From Dysgonamonadaceae bacterium (GTDB taxonomy: Bacteria > Bacteroidota > Bacteroidia > Bacteroidales > Azobacteroidaceae), in contig JAITAH010000251.1 in the NCBI GenBank assembly GCA_031284225.1, positions 1-47,718 on the forward strand: a DNA stretch of 47,718 nucleotides. The letters run 5' to 3'. Below are positions 34,140-44,451 of this stretch, in pieces. Each line of letters begins with the position of its first letter. Positions within the stretch are counted from its first letter, which is position 1. The translations under genes were made by a program, and so were the position numbers. Under the pieces are notes generated by a model. It made no database searches, was not told where the DNA came from, and saw nothing but the letters and a program-made list of their open reading frames with translations.

Positions 34140-36678
34140 ACCGGTTTGGAAAGAATGTAACGTTCATTCCAAACTGCCTCAGGAATTGAAAGTTCTGGAT
34201 GAAATCGCTCATAACTTATGGTGGGTCTGGAATTACGAAGCCACCGAATTATTTGCCAACATGGATAAAGTTTTGTGGACTCAAACCGAAGGAAATCCGG
34301 CGCTGCTCCTGCAAAGCCTTTCTCACGCCCGATTGGAAGAAATGGCGAAAAATGCCGATTTCCTGGTATCTATCAATGCTTTGTATGCCAAATATAAGGC
34401 GTATATGGACGAACCGTTCAATCCCGTCATTCCCAGTATCGCCTATTTCAGCATGGAATATGGTTTAAGCAATGTGTTGAAAATCTATTCGGGCGGTTTG
34501 GGCGTGTTGGCCGGCGATTACATCAAGGAAGCCAGCGATATCCGCGCCGACCTGACTGCCGTCGGCTTTTTGTATCGCTACGGCTATTTTACCCAGTCTC
34601 TTTCGATGGACGGGCAGCAAGTGGCAAATTACGAAGCGCAACGCTTCGACCAGTTGCCGATTTCGCAGGTGTTGGAGGCAGACGGCAAACCGATGGTGCT
34701 GGAAATTCCTTTCCATCTGTTTACGGTTTATGCCCATGTGTGGGTGGTGAATGTGGGACGCATCAAACTCTATTTGCTGGATACCGATTTGGCGCAGAAT
34801 AGCGAGTGGGACCGGGCAATCACGGCGCAATTATACGGTGGCGACAACGAGAACCGCCTCAAACAGGAATACCTTTTGGGAGTAGGAGGCATCATGATGC
34901 TGAACCGCTTGGGAATCAAAAAACAGGTCTATCACTGTAACGAAGGCCATGCGGCGCTGATCAACGCGCAACGCTTGGTCAACTACATTCGGAACGACGG
35001 CTTAAATTTCAATCAAGCCCTGGAAGTTGTACGGGCTTCGGCATTATATACCTGCCATACGCCCGTTCCCGCCGGCCACGATTATTTTGAAGAATCGCTG
35101 TTCCTGAAATACATGGGCCATTTTCCCGAAAAATTAGGTATATCCTGGCAGGAATTTATCGACATGGGACGAGCCAATCCCGGAAGCGCCGAAAAATTTT
35201 CGATGAGCGTTTTCGCCCTCAATACTTGTCAGGAAGCCAACGGCGTTTCTTTCCTGCACGGCGAAGTGTCCAAGAAAATGTTCGCTCCTATTTGGAAAGG
35301 CTACTTTGCCCAGGAATCGCATGTGGGATATGTTACCAACGGGGTGCACATGCCCACTTGGGCGACCTCCGAATGGCGCAAATGCTACGAAAAATATTTC
35401 GGTAAGAATTTTTACAACGACCAGTCCAATCCGGCGATCTGGGAAAAAATCTATCAGGTGGACGACCAGGAGGTATGGAACGTTCGCATGTCGCTGAAAA
35501 AACGTTTAGTCAAATACATCAAAGAATCGTTCAAAGACAGTTGGCTGAAAAACCAGGGCGACCCCTCGAAAGTGGTTTCGATTTTGGACAAAATCAATCC
35601 GGATGCGTTGCTGATTGGTTTCGGCCGCCGTTTTGCCACCTACAAACGGGCGCATCTGCTGTTTACCGATCTCGATCGCTTGTCGAAGATTGTCAACAAC
35701 CGGGATCATCCGGTGCAGTTTATTTTTACCGGAAAAGCCCATCCGGCCGATGGCGGCGGACAGGGATTGATTAAGCACATTGTCGAAATTTCCCGCCATC
35801 CCGAATTTCTGGGGAAAATCATTTTCCTCGAAAACTACGATATGCGGTTGGCCAAACGCTTAGTTTCCGGGGTGGATATTTGGTTGAATACGCCCACTCG
35901 GCCGCTGGAAGCCTCCGGCACCTCCGGCGAAAAGGCGGAAATGAACGGTACGCTGAATTTCTCGGTATTGGACGGCTGGTGGTACGAAGGCTATCGCGAA
36001 GGCGCCGGATGGGCATTGACCGATAAACGTACTTACGAAGCCCAACAGTTTCAAGATCAGTTGGATGCGGCCACCATCTATTCGATGCTGGAAAACGAAA
36101 TCATTCCCTTGTTTTACGCCAAAAATTCCAAAGGCTATTCGCCCGAATGGATACAGTATGTGAAAAATTCGATCGCTAAAATTGCGCCTCACTATACGAC
36201 CAAGCGGATGTTCGACGACTATATCCACCGGTTTTACGACGTTTTGGCGAATCGTTCCGCCGAATTAGTGAAAGACGATTTTGCGAAAGCCAAAGCCTTG
36301 GCAGCCTGGAAAGAAGAAGTGACGCAACATTGGGACGATATCGAAGTCGTTTCTATTACCTACGACGAGAACCGGATGAACCGGGGCGTAGAAGTCGGCG
36401 AAACGCTCTCCGCCCGGATCGTACTGGACAAACGCCGGCTGCAAGGCGAATTGGGACTGGAACTCGTGCAGGTTTATACCGACCCCGCTACCGCTGTCGA
36501 TACCATACAAGTGCAAAAAGGCGAGCTGGAAAAAACGGAAGGCTCGAAATTGTATTTTACCCTTCAGTGGAAAGCCTCGGAGGCCGGCACATTCAAATAC
36601 GGCTTCCGGATATATCCGTCCCATAAAGACATTCCCCACCGCATGGTTTTTGCGTATGTGAAGTGGATTAACTGTTAA
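34117..36678 (+). CDS. glgP: Alpha-glucan (glycogen) phosphorylase, GT35, short type
   Basis: An 853-residue cytosolic enzyme that releases glucose-1-phosphate from glycogen or maltodextrin ends. The N-terminal domain ([13 protein letters not shown]) is the DUF3417-type extension found in the phosphorylase branch of Thermotoga and many Bacteroidetes. [20 protein letters not shown] and [14 protein letters not shown] mark the catalytic domain. The pyridoxal-phosphate lysine is Lys606 in [14 protein letters not shown], followed by LDGWWYEGY. The start overlaps the upstream synthase gene by 23 bp in another frame, so expression is coupled. The gene is convergent with the efflux operon across a 57-bp gap in which I see no clear terminator. 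Confidence 0.95.
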   Translation: MKTNQANEPVWKECNVHSKLPQELKVLDEIAHNLWWVWNYEATELFANMDKVLWTQTEGNPALLLQSLSHARLEEMAKNADFLVSINALYAKYKAYMDEPFNPVIPSIAYFSMEYGLSNVLKIYSGGLGVLAGDYIKEASDIRADLTAVGFLYRYGYFTQSLSMDGQQVANYEAQRFDQLPISQVLEADGKPMVLEIPFHLFTVYAHVWVVNVGRIKLYLLDTDLAQNSEWDRAITAQLYGGDNENRLKQEYLLGVGGIMMLNRLGIKKQVYHCNEGHAALINAQRLVNYIRNDGLNFNQALEVVRASALYTCHTPVPAGHDYFEESLFLKYMGHFPEKLGISWQEFIDMGRANPGSAEKFSMSVFALNTCQEANGVSFLHGEVSKKMFAPIWKGYFAQESHVGYVTNGVHMPTWATSEWRKCYEKYFGKNFYNDQSNPAIWEKIYQVDDQEVWNVRMSLKKRLVKYIKESFKDSWLKNQGDPSKVVSILDKINPDALLIGFGRRFATYKRAHLLFTDLDRLSKIVNNRDHPVQFIFTGKAHPADGGGQGLIKHIVEISRHPEFLGKIIFLENYDMRLAKRLVSGVDIWLNTPTRPLEASGTSGEKAEMNGTLNFSVLDGWWYEGYREGAGWALTDKRTYEAQQFQDQLDAATIYSMLENEIIPLFYAKNSKGYSPEWIQYVKNSIAKIAPHYTTKRMFDDYIHRFYDVLANRSAELVKDDFAKAKALAAWKEEVTQHWDDIEVVSITYDENRMNRGVEVGETLSARIVLDKRRLQGELGLELVQVYTDPATAVDTIQVQKGELEKTEGSKLYFTLQWKASEAGTFKYGFRIYPSHKDIPHRMVFAYVKWINC

Positions 36679-36735
36679 GAGCGTATAATGCTGTCGATTG
36701 ATAAAAATTTCTTATAATTATAAGGACATGAGATT

Positions 36736-39700
36736 TTAGATAAAAACGGACGTCTTGCTGTTGTTGATTCGTTTGGGATTCTTGCTTTCGCCGTGCGACG
36801 CCACTCCCATAAACAAAGGCAGAAACAAAAACGTTCCAATTAACGAAATAATCAATCCGCCAATGGTTCCCGCCGCCAAAGGAAACCAGAACGCTTCCTT
36901 ATTTTCCCCGATCATAAAAGGAATAAAGCCGAGAATGGTAGATAATACGGTTAAAATGATAGGATAAATTTTAGTATTCCAAGCTTGGATATAGGCGCGA
37001 AGCGGCGAGATTTTCCGGTTCTTTCGGATAGCGTTGAACTGGTTTAAGATGTAAATATTCGCATTCACCGAAATACCGCATAAAAGGATAAACGAAGCAA
37101 ATCCTCCCTGATCGAAATTCAGTTTGAAAAGGTAGAACGTGAGGAAAATGCCGATAAAAGAAATGGGAATCACAAAAATAACGGCCAAAGGTTGCTTTAG
37201 CGAATTGAATAAAATGCTGCACATAAAATAAATAATCACAAAGATTAACAGCAGCAACAGATATTGTTTACCGTTGTCTTTGTCCCAACTCCAGCTTTGC
37301 TCATCGTTTTCGATGCTGTAGCCCATCGGTAATTTTTCCTTAAATTCGTTGATGTTTTGACTCAGCGCCTGTCGTCCCTGTTCGAGTGCGCCGATGTATT
37401 CGTATTGCAAGCACAAACGGTACTGCTGGTCTTCCTTGATGATATTTTGAGGCGCCTGTGTTTTTTCCAGTGTCGCCAGCGATAGAAGTTTATAATTCTT
37501 ATCCTGTCCGGCGTTTCCGGGCGTGTGTTCCAAACTCCAGACGTCATATTCTTTCGATTGCCGGGAATGAAGTACAATCTGCTCCGAACCGTATTCTCCG
37601 GCTAATTGTCCGACACGTATTTCCCGTCCGAAAGTTTGCTGCAATGAAGAATATAGCTCTGTCGGATAAATATTTTCCTGCGCCAACCGTTCGTTATTTA
37701 AATGAAAACCAAATTCCTGATAATCATCTTTAAACTGGCTAAATTTGGAATTAATGGCAACTTCTTTGATGCGCTTGTGTTCCAGTAATTGCGCTTTGAA
37801 CTGTTCGGCGTATTCCCATAATTCATCGTAATTAAAGCCTCGCAGGATTACGCGGAAATTGCCGGACATTTCTCTGACGTCGTTGTTAAATACGTCGCCC
37901 AGGCCGTAAACGCCCCAACTGCCTCCGCCTAATTCCAACGCTTTACCAATCAATTGCGATTGTAATAAATAAGGAAATCCGCCTCGTTCGCCGTCTTTAG
38001 TAAACTGAATCTGAATACTTGCCCGCCGCGCATTTTGTATATCGGTTTGAAACTGACGAACTTTTGGAAATTGGCTGATGTAATTTTCCATTCGTTGCAC
38101 GAGATGATTCATTTGCGCGAGCGTAGAGCCATTGGGTAAAGTGGCCGTCATGAAAATAGTGGTTTCCTGCCGGTCTGTCCAATAACTTCCTTCAACTACT
38201 TTTTGGACAAACAGGCGCAATGTTCCGCCCAGCCATTTATCGACAGGCGGTCTCAGTGTTTCTTTGTATATTCCGGAGCCGAAGGTCCGGTTATAAAGTT
38301 GATCCCATTTGCTTTCGCCGGATAGTTTTTCCGGAAGGACAAAGACCGGCAGGCCGAATGTCGCAATCAACAAAATACAAACCGGAACGCGCCAACGCCA
38401 AGTGAAGCGGCAAAGGGCAGCGTAAAATCTTCCGAAGTAAATTTTGAGAGTAATGACTATCCTGTCCCAAAGGCTTGTTCTCGCAATAACATTGTAAGTT
38501 TTGTCTGACGAAACGATTTTTAGTTTTTCGAGCAGCGCCGGCGCCAAAAACAAAGCGACAAATAAAGACACGCTTAAATTAATAATAATCACTTTAGCGA
38601 AATCCTGTAAGTTGAGCCGTATTTTTTCATCCATGAAAAAGATAATCGCCAGGGAAGCGATGGTAGTAACGGTAGCCGCCAAAATAGCCGGAAACGCTTT
38701 TTTATTGCGCTGGCGAATTATCTGGTCCGACATCACAATGGTATTGTCTATCACTAAGGTTAAGGAAATCGTGATGCCCGCCAACGAATACAGTTGCATT
38801 TCCAATCCGCCGAAATAATACAAGATAACGGCGATGGCGATATTCATCAGCAAGGACAGGAAAATGAGCAGCGAATAGTTGAAACTGCGGTAAATCAACA
38901 CCACAAACGCCAATAGAATCAACAGCGTTAGTCCGGTGCGGAAATAAATTTTGTCCAATTCTTTTTGGATATATTCCGTTGCATCGTAATTCGTATGGAT
39001 TTCGTATCCGGCGGGGAAAAGCGCTTCCAGTTCTTTCAAGCGGTTTTTGATTTTTCGGGCTAAATCCAACTGATTGGCCTGATCGTCGGCCGTAATGGCC
39101 ATATAGATAGAATTAAGTCCGTTGATGCGGTAATACGATGACGCTTCTTGCTCGACGTAGGCAACCGAGACCAACTGGTCGAGCGTAATTATTTTCCCGT
39201 CAATATTTTTTACGCTAATCTGTTCCGGTCGAAAATCCTTATTTTCGGGAATTAATGCGATACGGGTTTCTTCGGCGCTAAAAAAATCATGTTTCAAGTA
39301 ATCGGAAATGGCCGTTTGAATGTCCTGTACGGTTAAGCCCAGCGTTTCTAATTGTTTATAATCGTATTCCAATTGCCATTCCATAGGCATGGCGCCGCTC
39401 ACGTCGATGTTGTTCAATCCGTCGATTTGCGCTAATTGGGGTTTGATGATGTTTTCCGTGAATTGCTGGATAAGCGTCGGAACGGTTGGCGCATTTATCG
39501 AAAAAACCAGAAAAGGGCTGCCGGCGTTTTCGTCGGAACGGTTCATCGACAGCGTAGGATAACTTATTCCCTGCGGCAAATACGGCCAAGCTTGCCGGAT
39601 AATGGATGACACTTCAAAACGGGCGGCTTCCAGATTGGCGTGTTTATCGAAACGCAGCGTAATGCGTCCCCAGCCGTTTCCGGAAGTCGAAGTGATTTCT

Positions 39701-39912
39701 TCGATCCCTTTCATTCGGCTCAGCATGGCTTCCAGTTTGGATGTAGCTTCCATTTCCACTATGCGGGAAGCGTAGCCGGGCAAAACAAAACTGACCGTTC
39801 CCTGCGGAAGCGGCCGCGATGGAGACAGCCTTACCGGTAGTAGCGGAATCAATGCCAAGCCGATTAAAGAGAGGCCGATAAACAGTAGCAGGATGGAAAA
39901 AGACGATTTCAT
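36736..39912 (-). CDS. RND-family efflux permease (second permease of the operon)
   Basis: The protein is 1058 residues with the ATG at 39912, which overlaps the stop of the outer-membrane factor gene in an ATGA; the open frame extends further upstream (40005) but the first hydrophobic helix (SSFSILLLFIGLSLIGLALI) directly follows this ATG. Typical RND layout: helix 1, porter domain with LPQGISYPTLSMN, helices 2-6 with TLVIDNTIVMSDQ carrying the proton-relay aspartate, a second porter/docking half, and helices 8-12 with CGISVNANIYILNQF. It pumps small molecules from periplasm to outside using proton flux. It differs strongly from the other permease of the operon, so the two may form a mixed complex or serve separate substrates. 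Substrates unknown. Confidence 0.9.
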   Translation of the reverse strand: MKSSFSILLLFIGLSLIGLALIPLLPVRLSPSRPLPQGTVSFVLPGYASRIVEMEATSKLEAMLSRMKGIEEITSTSGNGWGRITLRFDKHANLEAARFEVSSIIRQAWPYLPQGISYPTLSMNRSDENAGSPFLVFSINAPTVPTLIQQFTENIIKPQLAQIDGLNNIDVSGAMPMEWQLEYDYKQLETLGLTVQDIQTAISDYLKHDFFSAEETRIALIPENKDFRPEQISVKNIDGKIITLDQLVSVAYVEQEASSYYRINGLNSIYMAITADDQANQLDLARKIKNRLKELEALFPAGYEIHTNYDATEYIQKELDKIYFRTGLTLLILLAFVVLIYRSFNYSLLIFLSLLMNIAIAVILYYFGGLEMQLYSLAGITISLTLVIDNTIVMSDQIIRQRNKKAFPAILAATVTTIASLAIIFFMDEKIRLNLQDFAKVIIINLSVSLFVALFLAPALLEKLKIVSSDKTYNVIARTSLWDRIVITLKIYFGRFYAALCRFTWRWRVPVCILLIATFGLPVFVLPEKLSGESKWDQLYNRTFGSGIYKETLRPPVDKWLGGTLRLFVQKVVEGSYWTDRQETTIFMTATLPNGSTLAQMNHLVQRMENYISQFPKVRQFQTDIQNARRASIQIQFTKDGERGGFPYLLQSQLIGKALELGGGSWGVYGLGDVFNNDVREMSGNFRVILRGFNYDELWEYAEQFKAQLLEHKRIKEVAINSKFSQFKDDYQEFGFHLNNERLAQENIYPTELYSSLQQTFGREIRVGQLAGEYGSEQIVLHSRQSKEYDVWSLEHTPGNAGQDKNYKLLSLATLEKTQAPQNIIKEDQQYRLCLQYEYIGALEQGRQALSQNINEFKEKLPMGYSIENDEQSWSWDKDNGKQYLLLLLIFVIIYFMCSILFNSLKQPLAVIFVIPISFIGIFLTFYLFKLNFDQGGFASFILLCGISVNANIYILNQFNAIRKNRKISPLRAYIQAWNTKIYPIILTVLSTILGFIPFMIGENKEAFWFPLAAGTIGGLIISLIGTFLFLPLFMGVASHGESKNPKRINNSKTSVFI

Positions 39913-41390
39913 TGTGCCGGTAACGGATAATTGACTAAGGATAAAGGCTGCTCGTTTTCGAAATCGAACAATGTTAGTTTGCGTATTTTGTAATAGCTTA
40001 GCCAATAGTTTTTCAGGGACAGGATGTAGTTCTTTTGCGCTTCCTTTTGCCGGTTGAGCGACAGCGTCAGGCTGTTGATATCGGCTGTTCCGATAATAAA
40101 GCGCTCTTTTGTGTTTTGATAGGCCATATTGGCCAGTTCCAATGCTTCTTCGGCGTTGCGAATCAAATCTTGCTGAATATTGAAATCGTTAACCGTCATC
40201 ACCACTTCCTGTTCCAGATTTAATTCCTTTTGGCGAACGGAAATCTTTGTCACATTCAAGTTGTTGCGAGCCATGTTGGCTTTGCCTTTCCTGACGCCCC
40301 AATCGACCAAAGGAATAGAAAAATCAATGGCTATAATGTCCTGTTGTAAGGGATGTCGGTAAACGTCCGAAAAATGATTTGCCACTTGATTGAAGCCAAT
40401 ACTGGCCGAAAACTGAGCGTCGAATACAGAACCTTTTTGTGTGCGATCGACTTCCCGTTCGGCTTCCAATACTTCTTGCCGGTTTTTTAGAAAATCAGGA
40501 TTGTTTTCCTGTGCGCGTTGCAATGCTCCGTCGGCCGAAATCGCTAAGTCTTTCGGGCGGCCGGGCAAAGTGAGATGGATTTGCGTTTCCTTATCCATAT
40601 TCAAATAGGAAACAAAGCCGAACATTGCCCGTTTCAGGTTGATTTCTGCATTTTTCAAAGCGTTTACGGCGTTTACGGCGTCTAATTTCAAGGTAAGTAA
40701 ATCGGCTTGCGAGATGGCGGCGATTTTATGTCGTTCCTGACCGATGCGGTAAAGCGTGTCGCCGGAACCTACATTATCTTTGGCCATATTGTATTCGGTT
40801 TGCGCCATGGCCAGATTGAAAAAATACTCGGTAGAAGTTTCCGAAATGGCTTCTCGATCATATAGATACTGTTTGAGGGCTTTTTCGTATTTGAGCGGCT
40901 CAATTTTCTTTTCCCACTTGAATTCGTTGAATCCGAAGAGATTTTGCGAATATCCCACCCGAAAAGGCGTTGCATTGAATTGCGAATATACGTTATCGCC
41001 AAAATTCCGAAGATAACCCAGTTCCGAATCGATAAAGAATGTTCCGCCCGTTAAATCGAAATTTTGTTGGATAGATAAATTTTCCGACGAATAGAGCGAT
41101 TGTTGCGATCGATAAATATCGATATTGTTTTGCGAATCATAGCGCCGGATAATATCGTGGTAGTACTGCAAAGGCGTCATGGTAAGGGTCAGCGATGGCA
41201 GCCTGGCCGCTTTGAACGACCGGAATTGCCAATAACTTGCCTGATAAAGGTTTTTTGCGCTGAACGCCTGCAACGAGCTGTCGGTGGCAATCTCGATCGT
41301 TCGGCTCAACGTGAGTTCCGTTTGCTGGGCAAAAACAGACGTTAATGAACAGAAAACCGTAAACAATAAATAAAATTTTATTCTTTGCAT
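39909..41390 (-). CDS. TolC-like outer-membrane efflux protein
   Basis: The protein is 493 residues from the ATG at 41390, chosen because the signal peptide RIKFYLLFTVFCSLTSVFA follows it directly, although the open frame extends to 41441. The mature protein shows two repeated outer-membrane-efflux halves: LTLSRTIEIATDSSLQAFSAKN with QNFDLTGG, and LQRAQENNPDFLKNRQEVLEAE with VDWGVRKGKANMARNN, all marks of the TolC/CusC family of long alpha-barrel channels. It is unusual in lying between the two permease genes, 4 bp after the first and overlapping the second. It would supply the exit duct for one or both pumps. Confidence 0.92.
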   Translation of the reverse strand: MQRIKFYLLFTVFCSLTSVFAQQTELTLSRTIEIATDSSLQAFSAKNLYQASYWQFRSFKAARLPSLTLTMTPLQYYHDIIRRYDSQNNIDIYRSQQSLYSSENLSIQQNFDLTGGTFFIDSELGYLRNFGDNVYSQFNATPFRVGYSQNLFGFNEFKWEKKIEPLKYEKALKQYLYDREAISETSTEYFFNLAMAQTEYNMAKDNVGSGDTLYRIGQERHKIAAISQADLLTLKLDAVNAVNALKNAEINLKRAMFGFVSYLNMDKETQIHLTLPGRPKDLAISADGALQRAQENNPDFLKNRQEVLEAEREVDRTQKGSVFDAQFSASIGFNQVANHFSDVYRHPLQQDIIAIDFSIPLVDWGVRKGKANMARNNLNVTKISVRQKELNLEQEVVMTVNDFNIQQDLIRNAEEALELANMAYQNTKERFIIGTADINSLTLSLNRQKEAQKNYILSLKNYWLSYYKIRKLTLFDFENEQPLSLVNYPLPAQ

Positions 41391-41394
41391 TTTT

Positions 41395-44300
41395 TTAATC
41401 TTTATTTTTATAAATACGCCAATATGCCAGCGGTACGACAAATAGGCTGACTAATGTGCCGATAACCATTCCGCCGATGGTGGCAATCGCCAACGGCTTT
41501 TCCAGTTCCGAACCCATATCGCTGCTGAACAACAGGGGAGTCATGCAGACAATCGACGTGAGGCTGGTCATCAAAATAGCTTTTAGCCGCCGCCGGCCGG
41601 CTTCGTGAATAGCGTCCATCAAGGGATAACCCTCTCTTCGTAATTGATTCATCATATCTACTTTCAGAATACTGTCGTTGATGATCACGCCGCAGGTTAC
41701 CACAATCCCGATGGCCGACATCAGGTTGAGGCTGTGGCCGGCCACGATTAGCAGGCCTAATGCGGCGGTAATATCAATCGGGATTTCAAGCAGAACAATC
41801 AAGGGCTGTACGAAGTTTTCAAATTGGGCGGCCAGGATGAAATACATCAACAAAATAGATATGAGCAGAATAACGAGCAGTTCATTGATCATTTTCCGGT
41901 TCGAAAAGAAACTGCCTGAAAAGTCGATTTCCCAACGGTTGTCGTCCTGGACGATTTGTTTAGCTACCCGCATAATTTTTTGAGCCTGATTTGTGTTGTA
42001 GAAATCCAGCGGGATATATTCCCCGTTCTTCCCGGCAATAATGGTTTTCAAATCTTCGGCGGGCGTAGTGGAAACGAAAACGTTGAGCGGGATTTGGATG
42101 CGCGTTCCGTTTTCGCTGTCGATAACATCCATCAGAATATTGTCGATGACTTCGCGCACGTTCCGGTTTTCAGCGCTCAGCACAATCGGCAAATATTGCT
42201 GGTACGACCGGAGTACTGAAAATTTATTTTCGCGGAATCCGGTTTTCAACGCCCGATAGACTTCATCATAGGATATCTTATACAACAACAATTTTTCACG
42301 GTCGATATGCAAATTCAGTTGTTTTTGGAACGATACGTCCATCGGCATTTCGCCGGTTTTTTGCAGCAAGGTTTGTTCTAACCGGCGAATGGTCGGAGCG
42401 TCGGGAGCTTCCATCCGGTTGCGCGTATAATATTCTACGGTTAAATCCGGATCGTTGGTAGTAAAGATTTTTTCAAAAAGGGTTCCGGCCGGTTCAAATG
42501 AAAGAATAGCGTCGGGGTAACGGCCGGCAAAATAGTTGACGATGGTTTTTTTGACAGCGGGTATATCTTTTTTTTGAGGCGTTTTCAGATAGATTTGCGA
42601 TTCGGAAGCGCTTTGTTCTTTTTCGCGGTTCAGAACGTATTGTTGCCCGGCGATCAACGCCGAATGTTCGATGATTTGTTTGTCCAAAAAGTTGAGCAGC
42701 GCAACGATACGTTCTTCGTTTTCCTGTACGTGGACATTTTCGTTCCATTCTACGCGGACTAATAGTTCGTTTTGAGAAATGTCGGGCATTTTTTCTTTGG
42801 GAATAATCGTAAACAAAAGATAGCACAAGGGGAGTATCGCCAGCATGATGATGGTCGTAAGGATTTTATGCGAGAATATCCAAGCGATACCTGCGTCGTA
42901 AAACGTATTTAGTCTGTTTCCTTCAGTTCCGTCATTGCGGGTTTGAGCGCGTTTTTTCCGCCGCTCCGAAAATGCCAATTTATATAAAACCGGCAACAAC
43001 ATAATGCCCGTCAGGTAGGATACAAGTAGTCCTGCGGTAACCGAAAACGCCTGATCGAAAAAGATAGCGCCTGCTATCCCGCTCAGGAAAACCAGCGGTA
43101 CGAAAACGACAATCGTAGTAAATACCGAACTCAACATTGGGGCGATCACTTCGTTGGTTCCTTTCACGCAAGCCTCTTCGATCGTTAATCCCTTTTGCCG
43201 ATACTGGCTGATATTGTCTGTTACGATAATCGAATTGTCGATCATCATTCCCAGCGCCAAAATCAATCCTGTAAGGGAAACAATGTTGAGGGAAATATGG
43301 AATAGATAAAAGAACATTAAGCTGATTATTAACGAAATAAACATGCTTAGGCCGATAATCGCCGGCGATTTGACGTCGCGCATAAACAAGACGGATATCA
43401 GACAGACAAAAATAAACGCCAGCAACAGGTTTTGTTGTAGATTAGAAATGGTATAATCGAGCAGTTCGGTCTGGTTTTGGGAAACGTTGAACTCGATTTC
43501 CGGATAAGTTGCCCGTAAGTGATCGATAACGCTGTTCAAAGCGCCTTTCATATTCGCCATGTTTTCGTCGGCCTGCTTGATAATGGCCAGCGAAACGGCG
43601 TGTTTTCCGTTGTAAAGAGCAATTCCTTTTTCTTTTTCCGGAACGACGTCGATTTGTGCGAGGTCTTTGAGTTGAAAAATCTGGTCATTTTTCCGGATGT
43701 AGATATTCCGGACGTCTTCCAGCGTGCGGAGGGCTGCCGAAAACCTGATATTGTATTCGTAGTAGCCGTCGCGCACCACCATGCTGCCCGGTTCGATGTT
43801 GTTGGAAGTCAATACCGATTCGATATTGGCTAAGGTGATTCCGGTAATGGCCAGCAATTTAGGGTCGGGCAGAATGACGACTTCTTTTCTGATTAATCCG
43901 GTCATATCAACCATCGCTACCTGGGGCAACTGTTCGATTTGGCGTTTGATGACGGATTCGGATAATTCGCAAAGGTCGAGAAATTGTGATTTCTCCGCAG
44001 AAACATTGGGTGCAACGTCTTTACAGGTCAAATTTAGATTGAAAACCGGAATATCCGTAGCGCTGGCTTTCACCACCCGAGGACGGTCGATATCGCGAGG
44101 GATATTATTCATAGCCGCGTCGATTTTCTCGTTCACTTCGATAAACGCCAGATCGGTATTAGCTCCATATTCAAAAGAGAGGCGAGCGATAGCGTTTCCG
44201 TCGCGGGTTTCGGTACGAATATTGCGCAACTTTCCGATTTGCAGCAGTTGTTGACGGATGGGAGTAACGACCGTATTTTCCAGTTCCCGCGCCGAATGGT

Positions 44301-44451
44301 TGGCTCCGGAAACCTGCACCGTGATTTCGGGAATCGCAATATCAGGCAACAGCGATACGGGCACATTCAGATACGTAATAATACCGAGTACAAAGAATGC
44401 CGTAAACGCCATGCAAACGGCAATAGGCCGATTAATCAAAAATTTTATCAT
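41395..44451 (-). CDS. RND-family efflux permease (first permease of the operon)
   Basis: A 1018-residue inner-membrane pump. It starts with helix 1 (FLINRPIAVCMAFTAFFVLG) and the VSLLPDIAIPEITVQVSG porter strand typical of AcrB/CzcA-like proteins. Helix 4 carries LGMMIDNSIIVTDN with the proton-relay Asp (the second Asp of AcrB is Asn here, as in metal-exporting and many Bacteroidetes members). Helix 10 carries CGVIINDSILKVDMMNQ. The ATG overlaps the adaptor stop. The cytosolic loop between the two halves contains AQTRNDGTEGNR, encoded opposite a repeat-like sequence (42931-42950). Substrate cannot be told. Confidence 0.92.
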   Translation of the reverse strand: MIKFLINRPIAVCMAFTAFFVLGIITYLNVPVSLLPDIAIPEITVQVSGANHSARELENTVVTPIRQQLLQIGKLRNIRTETRDGNAIARLSFEYGANTDLAFIEVNEKIDAAMNNIPRDIDRPRVVKASATDIPVFNLNLTCKDVAPNVSAEKSQFLDLCELSESVIKRQIEQLPQVAMVDMTGLIRKEVVILPDPKLLAITGITLANIESVLTSNNIEPGSMVVRDGYYEYNIRFSAALRTLEDVRNIYIRKNDQIFQLKDLAQIDVVPEKEKGIALYNGKHAVSLAIIKQADENMANMKGALNSVIDHLRATYPEIEFNVSQNQTELLDYTISNLQQNLLLAFIFVCLISVLFMRDVKSPAIIGLSMFISLIISLMFFYLFHISLNIVSLTGLILALGMMIDNSIIVTDNISQYRQKGLTIEEACVKGTNEVIAPMLSSVFTTIVVFVPLVFLSGIAGAIFFDQAFSVTAGLLVSYLTGIMLLPVLYKLAFSERRKKRAQTRNDGTEGNRLNTFYDAGIAWIFSHKILTTIIMLAILPLCYLLFTIIPKEKMPDISQNELLVRVEWNENVHVQENEERIVALLNFLDKQIIEHSALIAGQQYVLNREKEQSASESQIYLKTPQKKDIPAVKKTIVNYFAGRYPDAILSFEPAGTLFEKIFTTNDPDLTVEYYTRNRMEAPDAPTIRRLEQTLLQKTGEMPMDVSFQKQLNLHIDREKLLLYKISYDEVYRALKTGFRENKFSVLRSYQQYLPIVLSAENRNVREVIDNILMDVIDSENGTRIQIPLNVFVSTTPAEDLKTIIAGKNGEYIPLDFYNTNQAQKIMRVAKQIVQDDNRWEIDFSGSFFSNRKMINELLVILLISILLMYFILAAQFENFVQPLIVLLEIPIDITAALGLLIVAGHSLNLMSAIGIVVTCGVIINDSILKVDMMNQLRREGYPLMDAIHEAGRRRLKAILMTSLTSIVCMTPLLFSSDMGSELEKPLAIATIGGMVIGTLVSLFVVPLAYWRIYKNKD

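Noticed and set aside
36679..36735. Terminator between glgP and the efflux operon
   Set aside because: Only a short TTATAATTATAA palindrome is visible; the stem is too weak to call.
39913..40005. Longer N terminus for the second RND permease
   Set aside because: It would overlap the end of the outer-membrane factor gene by about 95 bp, whereas the ATG at 39912 overlaps its stop by 4 bp and directly precedes helix 1.
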